DNA of 64,000 nt from Calditrichota bacterium (GTDB lineage Bacteria > CLD3). The notes beneath the pieces were generated by a model. It searched no databases. It had not been told where the DNA came from and was given only the letters and a program-made list of their open reading frames with translations. A program made the translations under genes and the position numbers. This document shows positions 25,893 through 33,428 of the stretch, in pieces (the stretch's first letter is position 1; each line of letters begins with the position of its first letter). Where the stretch lies: the NCBI GenBank assembly GCA_008501735.1, contig QQUF01000044.1, positions 62,001-126,000 on the forward strand, read 5' to 3'.

Positions 25893-27044
25893 TTGAAACA
25901 AGTTTACCTTGACAACAGTGCGACAACGCCGATTGACTCACAAGTTCTTGAAGCAATGCTTCCTTTCTTATCAGAAGTTTATGGAAATCCTTCTTCAATT
26001 CATTCAGTTGGTCGAAAAGCAAGAGTTGCTCTTGATGACGCAAGGTTCAGACTTGCAAAAACTCTTGGTGCAAAAGAATACGAAATTTATTTTACTTCCG
26101 GCGGAACAGAATCAGATAACATCGCAATGTGTGGAGTTTTGAGAAAAACTGACAGAAACAAAAGAATTCTAACTACAAACGTTGAACATTCAGCAATTTT
26201 GCAAACTGGCGGATTTTTGGAAAATGAAGGTGCCGAAGTTGTTTTTCTTCCTGTTTCGGAAGACGGAAAACTTAGCCCTGAAACTTTAGAAAATGCTCTC
26301 AAAGAAAAAGAAACTGCTTTAGTTTCTGCAATTTTCGTCAACAATGAAATCGGAACAATCAACGACATTAAAACTTTAACAGACATTACACACAAATACG
26401 GAGCTTGTTTTCATACTGATGCTGTTCAGGCATTTGGAAAAATTCAGTTTGATGTTAAAGAACTCGGTGTTGATTTACTATCAATTTCAGGACACAAAAT
26501 TTATGCTCCAAAAGGGATAGGAGCTCTTTACGTAAAAAAAGAAATTGATTTCGATTCTTGCCAAAAAGGTGGCGGACAAGAACGAGGAAAAAGAAGTGGG
26601 ACAGAAAATGTTGCAGGTTCTGTTGCTTTGGCTCGTGCTGCTGAACTTTGTTTGGAAAATTATGATGAAGAACGCAAAAGAATTACTTACTTACGCGACA
26701 AACTCGAAACTTCACTTTTAGAAAAAATCGAAGGTGCAAGAATCAACGGCTCAAAAGACGACAGACTTTATTCAATCTTAAATATTTCTTTCACTGGCAT
26801 TCCAGGTGAATCTTTAATTATGAGTCTTGACCTTTCAGGAATTTGTGCTTCAGCAGGTTCTGCTTGTGCTTCAGGAAGTTTGAGTGCTTCGCCTGTTCTT
26901 AAAGCAGTTGGCTTAAGCGATGAAGAAGCAAGAAGTGCAATCCGTTTTTCAATTGGTCGCAAAAATACAGAAGAAGAAATTGATTACGTAATCGAACAAG
27001 TTCCAATTTTGATTGAGAGATTGAGAGCTTTTGTGGTTAAATAG
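25893..27044 (+). CDS. Cysteine desulfurase (NifS/IscS family)
   Basis: This 383-residue PLP enzyme takes sulfur from cysteine for Fe-S cluster and thio-cofactor synthesis. Features: 'YLDNSATTPID' at the N terminus, 'SGGTESDNIA', 'NNEIGTI', the PLP lysine in 'SISGHKIYAPKGIGALYV' (near 202) and the persulfide Cys in 'SAGSACASGSLSASPVL' (near 325). The long ACASG loop is typical of group I NifS/IscS enzymes. Translation starts at TTG with an AGGAG site 8 bp upstream. It is monocistronic here. An IscU/NifU-like scaffold gene lies 4 kb away at 31027 and could be its partner. Confidence 0.94.
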   Translation: MKQVYLDNSATTPIDSQVLEAMLPFLSEVYGNPSSIHSVGRKARVALDDARFRLAKTLGAKEYEIYFTSGGTESDNIAMCGVLRKTDRNKRILTTNVEHSAILQTGGFLENEGAEVVFLPVSEDGKLSPETLENALKEKETALVSAIFVNNEIGTINDIKTLTDITHKYGACFHTDAVQAFGKIQFDVKELGVDLLSISGHKIYAPKGIGALYVKKEIDFDSCQKGGGQERGKRSGTENVAGSVALARAAELCLENYDEERKRITYLRDKLETSLLEKIEGARINGSKDDRLYSILNISFTGIPGESLIMSLDLSGICASAGSACASGSLSASPVLKAVGLSDEEARSAIRFSIGRKNTEEEIDYVIEQVPILIERLRAFVVK

Positions 27045-27096
27045 ATTTTGTTTGACTTTTTTAGTTCTAACTTATTAAGAAAAAGACTCTTAAAAA

Positions 27097-28191
27097 ATGT
27101 TAACGATTTCAGACAATAGAAAACTACTCAGAGACTTTAAATTTATAGATTTATTTGCAGGAATTGGTGGTTTTCATTATGCCCTGAAATCATTTGGTGC
27201 AGAATGTGTGTTTGCTTCTGAAATTGATGAACAAGCCGCTGTGGTTTACTCTGAGAATCATAAATTAAGACCTTTCGGCGACATCACCAAAATACATACT
27301 TCTAAAATACCAGTTCACGATATTTTATGTGCAGGGTTCCCTTGCCAAGCATTTTCAATATCTGGAAAACAAAAGGGATTTGAAGACTCAAGAGGAACTT
27401 TATTTTTTGACATTGCAAGAATTATAAAATTCCACAATCCCAAAATTCTCTTATTGGAAAATGTGAAAAACTTTGCCAAACACGATAAGGGCAACACTTT
27501 AAAAAAAGTAGTAGAAATATTAGAGGGATTAAATTATAAAGTTTTTTATAAAGTTTTAAATACGAGTAATTTTGGATTACCTCAAAACCGAGAAAGAATT
27601 TTCTTTGTGGCTTTTAGTTACTTTTACTTTGAAAATCCAAATTTTAATTTCCCTTCATTGAGAATAAAATCAAAGTTAGAAGATATTTTAGAGGCAAACC
27701 CTTTAAATGGAAAAATTATAGAAAGAAATGATATTTCCATTTATAAAGATTTCAAAATTAGACAAAACTTATTTGGAGAATTAGAGCTGCCTAACAAACC
27801 TATTCAAATTGGCAAAGTGAATAAAGGTGGACAAGGTGAGAGAATTTATCATTCAAAAGGACATTCAGTAACTTTGTCTGCAAGTGGTGGTGGAATTGGT
27901 TCTAAAACAGGTCTTTATAAAATTGGCAATAAAATTAGAAAATTATCGCCTCGTGAATGTGCAAGGTTACAAGGATTCCCAGAAGATTTTAAATTACCAG
28001 AAAGTGTTGCACAAGCTCAGAAGCAATTTGGAAACAGTGTTTCAATTAACACACTTCAATTCATCATTCAAGAAATTCTAAATACAATGGAAGAAAATGG
28101 ACGGGAAACAACAATTAGGCTCACAAACAGCAAAGAACGGATTCAAGAACGAGCAGGACATTGTAAGGAAATTCAACAATTGGAAACTTGA
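27097..28191 (+). CDS. DNA (cytosine-5) methyltransferase, HhaI-like (predicted GCGC)
   Basis: The enzyme has all main m5C-methylase motifs: I 'FIDLFAGIGGFHYAL', IV 'CAGFPCQAFSISGKQKGFEDSRGT' with catalytic Cys83, VI 'LLENVKNF', VIII 'PQNRERIFFVAF', IX 'LSPRECARLQGFPEDF' and X 'KQFGNSVSI'. From memory it is strikingly like M.HhaI, including the target-recognition segment 'KGGQGERIYHSKGHSVTLSA', so GCGC is the predicted target. The reading frame runs about 30 residues past the usual end and overlaps the nuclease gene by 95 bp in another frame. It protects the host against the neighbouring nuclease. AT-rich codons such as ATA suggest horizontal acquisition. Confidence 0.93.
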   Translation: MLTISDNRKLLRDFKFIDLFAGIGGFHYALKSFGAECVFASEIDEQAAVVYSENHKLRPFGDITKIHTSKIPVHDILCAGFPCQAFSISGKQKGFEDSRGTLFFDIARIIKFHNPKILLLENVKNFAKHDKGNTLKKVVEILEGLNYKVFYKVLNTSNFGLPQNRERIFFVAFSYFYFENPNFNFPSLRIKSKLEDILEANPLNGKIIERNDISIYKDFKIRQNLFGELELPNKPIQIGKVNKGGQGERIYHSKGHSVTLSASGGGIGSKTGLYKIGNKIRKLSPRECARLQGFPEDFKLPESVAQAQKQFGNSVSINTLQFIIQEILNTMEENGRETTIRLTNSKERIQERAGHCKEIQQLET

Positions 28192-28729
28192 TGATGAAGC
28201 TCAAAAGTGGTTGAGTTTAATGGAATACACTCTTGAAGAAATTAAATTTGTGAAAGCAATAATTTTAAAAGGAAATTTTAAGTCAGATATTCAAGTTCAA
28301 ATAACAATTAAGTTAAAGGAAGCAATTGATGTTGAAAATATTCAAGTCAAACTTGTAAGCAATTTAAAAGGGTTCAACCAAATTGATAAACGTTGGGTAA
28401 ATGAATTTAGCGAAAAAGAAAAAAATATACTTTTAGGTTGGTTGAAAAATAATAAAGCATTAATCGTAAATGATATTTTAAAAGGGAGAGGAAAATTTGC
28501 CGCTGAATGGATGTTAATTGCTCAAAAAGTTGAAGACAACGCTCGTTGGATTTTAAAACCAATGAATTATTGTCTAAATTTTTTCGGCAACGGAGAAATT
28601 ATTATTACCAAAAGAGGTAATTTTAAAATTGGAAAAATAACGATGCAAAGAAAAGGTGGAGATAATGGAAGGAAAACAGCCCAAATGTTGCAATTCAAAA
28701 TTAATCCTGCTGAATTGTTCAACAACTAA
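28097..28729 (+). CDS. Type II restriction endonuclease, HinP1I-like, with internal deletion
   Basis: The 210-residue protein aligns from memory with R.HinP1I (G^CGC): 'LGSQTAKNGFKNEQDI' near the N terminus, active-site block D64...Q83-V-K85 ('KSDIQVQITI', 'IQVKLVSN'), 'GFNQIDKRW', 'ILKGRGKFAAEWMLIAQKV' and 'IQRKGG'-like 'MQRKGGDNGR' to the end. HinP1I is about 247 residues. The roughly 37 residues that follow GFNQIDKHW in HinP1I are missing here, while flanks remain in frame. Catalytic residues are kept. The start lies inside the methylase gene. It may be a compact natural form or a weakened nuclease; the matching HhaI-like methylase supports GCGC specificity. Confidence 0.88.
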   Translation: MDGKQQLGSQTAKNGFKNEQDIVRKFNNWKLDDEAQKWLSLMEYTLEEIKFVKAIILKGNFKSDIQVQITIKLKEAIDVENIQVKLVSNLKGFNQIDKRWVNEFSEKEKNILLGWLKNNKALIVNDILKGRGKFAAEWMLIAQKVEDNARWILKPMNYCLNFFGNGEIIITKRGNFKIGKITMQRKGGDNGRKTAQMLQFKINPAELFNN

Positions 28730-28746
28730 GAAAGCATATTCAAATT

Positions 28747-29148
28747 ATGTATTTAAGATATAGAGCAAAATATTACAATGAGACCACAGAACAGTTAGAA
28801 TTTGGTTTTTTCTGGGCAGCAGAATATCTTAAAAATTATGGTAATTTGGACATAGATGACCGACAAAAACTGGAAGAATTAATTCATTGGTTTGATAACA
28901 ATTTACCTATACCAGATTATTATCAGAAAAAGAAGAATCGGCAAGATGCGAAATCTGCAACATCGTGGTTTAAAGATTCTTCGAACAATTTTATAGCACG
29001 AATGAACGAACTTTCAGAAATTCTCAAAAATTATAATGTGGAAGTTGAAAGAATTAGTAGCAAAAAATTACTTGGTAAACAAATATATGAAGATGAATTT
29101 CAAGTCACAATTCTTCCTTACAGAGAAGTAGCTAAAAAAATTAAATAA
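28747..29148 (+). CDS. Small protein of unknown function in the restriction-modification operon
   Basis: This 133-residue acidic/basic mixed protein begins 17 bp after the nuclease gene and shares its AT-rich codon use, so it probably belongs to the same acquired cassette. It has no signal peptide, membrane helix, zinc motif or recognisable nuclease site. The N-terminal half has aromatic-rich segments ('YLRYRAKYYNETTEQLEFGFFW'); the middle is helical and basic. It is not a Vsr mismatch endonuclease, which often accompanies m5C methylases, because Vsr motifs are absent. A role in controlling or assisting the R-M pair is only suggested by position. Confidence 0.65.
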   Translation: MYLRYRAKYYNETTEQLEFGFFWAAEYLKNYGNLDIDDRQKLEELIHWFDNNLPIPDYYQKKKNRQDAKSATSWFKDSSNNFIARMNELSEILKNYNVEVERISSKKLLGKQIYEDEFQVTILPYREVAKKIK

Positions 29149-29281
29149 TTAGTTTTACTTGTAAAGTTGAGTAAAATTCAATGGTGTATAATTTAATATT
29201 TATAAAATCAAAAATGAGTTGAAGCGAAATAAATAAATTCATAGAGCATTTAAAAAAATTAAAAAATCAGAGAGTCAAAAA

Positions 29282-30412
29282 ATGTATTCTAAAATAATTT
29301 TAATACTTAGCCTATTTATTTGTAATCTGTCCTATGCACAAGTTATGATTGACAAGAATTACAGAGTTGAACTTTCAGAAGACAATGAAATTGCTCAGAA
29401 ACTCGAATTATCACTGAACGGTTACTTAACAGAAGCATACAACGGAGATTTTTCTGAAAAATATGTTGAACCAAATCAGTTAAAAAAGTTCGAGTTTTTC
29501 TTTTACACTCTATCAAGAATTAGAAAAAACACAAATGTAGAATTCCACAATCCGATTGTTTTAAAGTCTTACACTTTTGATGGTGAAAGCTATTTTGTAA
29601 CCTTGTCTTTTACTGGAACTCGAGACGAAAAACCTTACTCTTACAAAATCTTTGAAATTAAAGCTGTTCCCTTTGAAAATCATTACAGATTCTACTGTGT
29701 TTTTGATGATAGAACCGAAAATTTCAAAACAAAAACTTTCGGTAGTGTAACCTTTCATTACAGTAGTTCAATTGATACTGAAAAGGCAAAAAAATTTGCA
29801 GATTTTAAATCCAATTTTGCTGAACTCACAAAAACATCAGATTCAACTTTGGACTACTACAAATTCCAAAGTTTAGATGAACTTCTCAGGTCTTACGGTT
29901 TTTTATTTGATGCGACAAAGTGTAATTTCTTGGCTTATGATTTGGGATTTACAGATAATGAAGGCAAAATTTATGTAACAGGAACAAATAACGAAAATTA
30001 CTCTTTCGGTTACATTGGCGATTATTTGTACTACAACTTACCAAATGCTGAAAACATTTATGGACCCTTTGTGAGAGGACTTTCAACTTATTTCGGAGGT
30101 TATGGTTTAAGTGGTGAAAATGTAGAAGAATTAAAGCAACAATTTCGTGATGAATTGAAAGTAAATCCTGAAATTGATTTTTTAGAGGAGTTCAAAAAAG
30201 GTAGAAAGTCTTCTGTAAAACGCCATTTTTCCTACTTTGTAATGAGTTCATTTTTGTGCCAAGAAATTATAGAAAAGCATAATTTTGATATTGCCTTAAA
30301 ACTGGTTTATTCGGGTAGGAAAGGCGAAGATTTTTTCAGTAACTTGAAAAAATACTTAGACATTGACGAATCGAATTTCCACGAAACAATTTTACGATTG
30401 ATTCAAAAATGA
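29282..30412 (+). CDS. Exported protein of unknown function, possibly a degenerate peptidase relative
   Basis: The 376-residue protein has a signal peptide ('IILILSLFICNLSYAQ') and no lipobox. The C-terminal half has a pattern seen in some FCB exported gluzincin-like proteins: 'GPFVRGLSTYFGGYGLS' resembles their '(N)EGLATYFGG' segment, followed by helices ending 'FDIALKLVYSGRKGEDFFSNLKKYLDI'. No HExxH zinc motif precedes it, so peptidase activity is unlikely; the resemblance is weak. It overlaps the next acetyltransferase gene by 4 bp (ATGA), indicating coupled translation. The function is unknown. Confidence 0.65.
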   Translation: MYSKIILILSLFICNLSYAQVMIDKNYRVELSEDNEIAQKLELSLNGYLTEAYNGDFSEKYVEPNQLKKFEFFFYTLSRIRKNTNVEFHNPIVLKSYTFDGESYFVTLSFTGTRDEKPYSYKIFEIKAVPFENHYRFYCVFDDRTENFKTKTFGSVTFHYSSSIDTEKAKKFADFKSNFAELTKTSDSTLDYYKFQSLDELLRSYGFLFDATKCNFLAYDLGFTDNEGKIYVTGTNNENYSFGYIGDYLYYNLPNAENIYGPFVRGLSTYFGGYGLSGENVEELKQQFRDELKVNPEIDFLEEFKKGRKSSVKRHFSYFVMSSFLCQEIIEKHNFDIALKLVYSGRKGEDFFSNLKKYLDIDESNFHETILRLIQK

Positions 30413-30936
30413 TAGAATTCAAAGAACTCACATTAGAAGACTCAACCAAAATCAAAGAAATTGACCGTTCCGAAAAAATAAACTCAATCTTTCAATTTCA
30501 AAATGGTAAACTTGAGAAAATTAAAACAGGACACGAATGTCCGAATTGGACAAACCAAGAAATCGGAAAATTAGAAAATCGCTTCAAATCTGAAATCGAA
30601 AAAGGCGGTAAAGCATTCGGAGCTTTTCACGACAGAAAACTTGTTGGCTTTGGTTTGCTTTCAAACAAATTTCGAGGCAAAAACAAAGACCGTTTGCAAA
30701 TTGACTTGATGTATGTTTCGAGAGAATTTAGAAGACAAGGAATCGGAACAAAAATAATGGAAGAGCTTAGCAAAGAAGCAAAACTCAGAGGTGCAAAATA
30801 CCTTTACATTTCCTCAACCGAAACAGAATCGGCTTACAATTTTTACAAAAACAATGGAAGTGAATTAACAGGTGAATTAGACGAAGAACTTTTTAAGTTA
30901 GAGCCTTTAGACATTCACTTGGTAAAAAAATTATGA
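30409..30936 (+). CDS. GNAT-family N-acetyltransferase
   Basis: This 175-residue cytoplasmic protein has the GNAT acetyl-CoA site 'LMYVSREFRRQGIGTKIMEELSKEAKLRG' (Q/R-x-x-G-x-G/A at about 103-110) followed by 'KYLYISSTETESAYNFYKNNGSEL', the usual beta5/alpha4 and 'A..FY...GF' end. It transfers an acetyl group to an unknown amine. Its start overlaps the stop of the exported protein gene upstream, so the two are cotranslated. No antibiotic-resistance subfamily signature is evident. Confidence in the fold is high; the substrate is not predictable. Confidence 0.9.
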   Translation: MIEFKELTLEDSTKIKEIDRSEKINSIFQFQNGKLEKIKTGHECPNWTNQEIGKLENRFKSEIEKGGKAFGAFHDRKLVGFGLLSNKFRGKNKDRLQIDLMYVSREFRRQGIGTKIMEELSKEAKLRGAKYLYISSTETESAYNFYKNNGSELTGELDEELFKLEPLDIHLVKKL

Positions 30937-31026
30937 GAATAAATTCGGAATTTAAGTTTTGAATTAGATTGTTTTTGAACCCACAAAATTTTACATTTTG
31001 CCGAATTTTAAACAATCGGTAAAAAA

Positions 31027-31380
31027 ATGTTTCCAACTCTTTACAAGCAACACACACAAACTCCTAAGAATACTGGAAGACTTGAAAATTTCACGCATTT
31101 TGGAGAAGCTGAAAATCCTGTTTGTGGAGACGAAACGGAATTTTTTATGACAATTCAAGATGGAAAATTCATTAAACTCCAACACCTTACAAAAGGTTGT
31201 GCAGGTTCAATTGCTTGTGCAAGTTACCTTTCAGAAATTATTACTGGGAAAAATGTCTCAGACGTGAAAATAGCTGACTTAAAAAATACAATTTTAAAAG
31301 ACTTAGAACTTTCCAGTACCAAAAAACATTGTGTTGATTTGGTAGGAAAGGCTCTTCAAAACGCTTTAATTAAAGATTAA
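31027..31380 (+). CDS. IscU/NifU-like Fe-S cluster scaffold
   Basis: This 117-residue protein carries the three conserved scaffold cysteines of the NifU N-terminal/IscU fold: Cys in 'NPVCGDETEF', in 'LTKGCAGSIACASYLSEIITGK' and in 'TKKHCVDLVGKAL'. The Asp after the first Cys (CGD), needed for cluster release in IscU, is present. It assembles Fe-S clusters on sulfur from a cysteine desulfurase. It lies 4 bp before the next gene. The cysteine desulfurase at 25893 is the obvious partner. The sequence is a shorter, diverged IscU, so a specialised scaffold role is possible. Confidence 0.85.
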   Translation: MFPTLYKQHTQTPKNTGRLENFTHFGEAENPVCGDETEFFMTIQDGKFIKLQHLTKGCAGSIACASYLSEIITGKNVSDVKIADLKNTILKDLELSSTKKHCVDLVGKALQNALIKD

Positions 31381-31384
31381 ATAA

Positions 31385-32629
31385 ATGAAAATATCTAAAA
31401 AACTAATTTTAACTTTTATACTTTTTGCATTGCCTTTGCAAGTTTTTGCAGGGAAGATTTCTGGAACTGTTATTAACGGCGAGACAAAACAACCGATGAA
31501 ACCCGATATGTTGATTCTGTTTGAAATTGTTCAAGGATTGGCTGAGAAGGAAAGAATTGAAAATCCAAATTCTGACGGAACTTTTGAATTCAAATCTGAA
31601 ATTGATGACAATTTCAAAATTTATCTCGTTAAAGGCTTTTACAAAGGAGTTGATTATAATCAGAGAGTTCAGATTGACAGAGATTTTAATGGCGAAGTCC
31701 AACTTGAAATCTTTGAGCCTACAACAGATTTGAAAAATATTACTTACACACTTTTGCACAGAATCGTAAGACCTGTTGCACTTGTCGGAAATGCTGCTAA
31801 TGAATTTTTGGTTGAAAGCACTTACACTGTCGAAAACAAAGGAAACACAGTTTATAATTTAGATGAAGAAGTCGGAACTTTTCACTTTTTCGCTCCTGAA
31901 AATGTTGTTGATGTTCCAAGCGTTTCTTCAAAATATCCAGGGACAAAAGTCGCTTCTCCCGAAAATGTTTTTGATGGCGATAACGACAATGAATATTTTA
32001 TCAGCTTTCCTTTCAAACCTGGAAAATCTGAACTCGTAGTTATTTACAATTTGCCTTACACTGACAGAGAAATTTCGATTGAAGAACCACTTTATCACGA
32101 TTTTGACAAATTCAATATTTTTCTTGCTCCAACTTCTTTGGTAGTTGAAACAGATTCGACAAAACTTGAAAACAAAGGCATTATTGAACAAATCCAGTTT
32201 TATCACATAAAAGGAATTGACCTTAAAAAAGGTGATAAAATTTCATACAAATGGTCTGGTGGAGATTTTAGCGAAGTTGCTCATTCTGACGACGATGGAC
32301 ACAACCACCAACAAGCACTTGATATAAAATCAGTTCCTTCGATTCTTCCAGAGAGCAAATTAGGAATCATTTTACTTGGGTTTGCTGTCTTTTTTATGAT
32401 TACAGGTTTTGGAATGAACCGAGTTTCTAAAAACCGACTTATTGAAAAAGAAGAACTCTTGAAAGTCGAAAAGCTAAAAAATGAAAAATTAGAACTCGTC
32501 AAACAAATCGCAAGACTTGACGACAAATTTGCATCAGGAAATTTGGCACAAAAAAAGTATTCAGAACATCGGAAAGAATTATTAGAAAAAGTCAAAACGA
32601 TTTTTGAAGAATTAAAAAAGTTCGTTTAA
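31385..32629 (+). CDS. Exported, membrane-anchored protein of unknown function next to a CcmA-like ATPase
   Basis: The 414-residue protein has a signal peptide ('LILTFILFALPLQVFAG'). A carboxypeptidase-regulatory-like beta domain follows ('GKISGTVINGETKQPMKP...'), then a further beta-rich region, a single membrane helix near 320-342 ('LGIILLGFAVFFMITGFGM') and a charged coiled coil on the cytoplasmic side (about 350-412). A His/Asp-rich stretch ('HSDDDGHNHQQ') precedes the helix and could bind metal. The stop is directly adjacent to the ATG of the ABC ATPase gene. By position it may take part in cytochrome c biogenesis or in the ATPase's transport process; this is inference. Confidence 0.7.
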   Translation: MKISKKLILTFILFALPLQVFAGKISGTVINGETKQPMKPDMLILFEIVQGLAEKERIENPNSDGTFEFKSEIDDNFKIYLVKGFYKGVDYNQRVQIDRDFNGEVQLEIFEPTTDLKNITYTLLHRIVRPVALVGNAANEFLVESTYTVENKGNTVYNLDEEVGTFHFFAPENVVDVPSVSSKYPGTKVASPENVFDGDNDNEYFISFPFKPGKSELVVIYNLPYTDREISIEEPLYHDFDKFNIFLAPTSLVVETDSTKLENKGIIEQIQFYHIKGIDLKKGDKISYKWSGGDFSEVAHSDDDGHNHQQALDIKSVPSILPESKLGIILLGFAVFFMITGFGMNRVSKNRLIEKEELLKVEKLKNEKLELVKQIARLDDKFASGNLAQKKYSEHRKELLEKVKTIFEELKKFV

Positions 32630-33340
32630 ATGCCACAAAATAAAATTAGAATTGAAAAACTTTCCAAACAATTTGGAAGAATTTATGCTCTTAAAGAAAT
32701 AAATTTGGAGTTGAATTCAGGCGAATGTCTTTCAATTTTTGGTAGAAATGGTGCAGGTAAAACAACTTTTCTAAAAATCCTTTCTACTCTACTCCCACAA
32801 ACCGAAGGCGAAGTTTTTTATAACGAAACTCCTTTTTCCAAACTTGAGAAATTGGAAATCAAACGTAAAATCGGACTCATTTCTCACAATCTGTTTCTTT
32901 ACAGTGGTTTAACGGCAGAAGAAAATCTTTCCTTTTTTGCCGAACTTTACGACCTCGAAAACCCTAAAGAACGAATTGCAGAGGTCATCGAAAAAGTTGG
33001 TCTTTCAACTCGTAAACGTGAATTTGTAAGAAATTTCTCACGTGGAATGCAACAAAGACTTGGAATCGCAAGAGCTTTTTTGCACAATCCAGAAATTCTA
33101 CTCCTTGACGAACCCTACACAGGTTTAGACCAAAATGGAACTGAAATTCTTAATTCGCTTTTGAACACTTTTAACACTAATGAAAAGTTAGTGATTTTGG
33201 TTACGCACAACATTGAGCAAGGTTTAGGAATTTCCGATAAAGTAACAATCTTTGAAAACGGCAAAGTTGTGTTTCTTGAAGACAGCAAAAAACTAAACTT
33301 GCAAACTATGAGAGAAGCTTACAAAGAGTTTGTAAACTAA
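32630..33340 (+). CDS. ABC transporter ATP-binding protein, CcmA-like
   Basis: This 236-residue ATPase has Walker A 'GRNGAGKTTFLKILSTL', signature 'RNFSRGMQQRLGIARAFL' and Walker B 'PEILLLDEPYTGLDQNG'. The 'SRGMQQR' form of the signature and 'ISHNLFLYSGLTAEENLSFFAELY' resemble the haem-exporter subunit CcmA. It energises transport by a membrane partner. No permease (CcmB/CcmC-like) gene follows; the next gene is an unrelated secreted protein, so the membrane subunit must be encoded elsewhere. It is immediately downstream of, and probably coupled to, the anchored protein gene. Confidence 0.88.
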   Translation: MPQNKIRIEKLSKQFGRIYALKEINLELNSGECLSIFGRNGAGKTTFLKILSTLLPQTEGEVFYNETPFSKLEKLEIKRKIGLISHNLFLYSGLTAEENLSFFAELYDLENPKERIAEVIEKVGLSTRKREFVRNFSRGMQQRLGIARAFLHNPEILLLDEPYTGLDQNGTEILNSLLNTFNTNEKLVILVTHNIEQGLGISDKVTIFENGKVVFLEDSKKLNLQTMREAYKEFVN

Positions 33341-33428
33341 CAATTTTCCAATTCAAAAAACTAATTGGCAAAGACCACTTTCCTAACTATATTAAATGAA
33401 TGTATTTTTCGTAGAATAAGGAAAAGCT

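Noticed and set aside
29214-29292. A short frame reading MS-TGA-SEINKFIEHLKKLKNQR upstream of the gene at 29282, which would be open if TGA were Trp
   Set aside because: Other genes in the window end in TGA, so the standard code is used, and the fragment is too short to recognise as a gene remnant.
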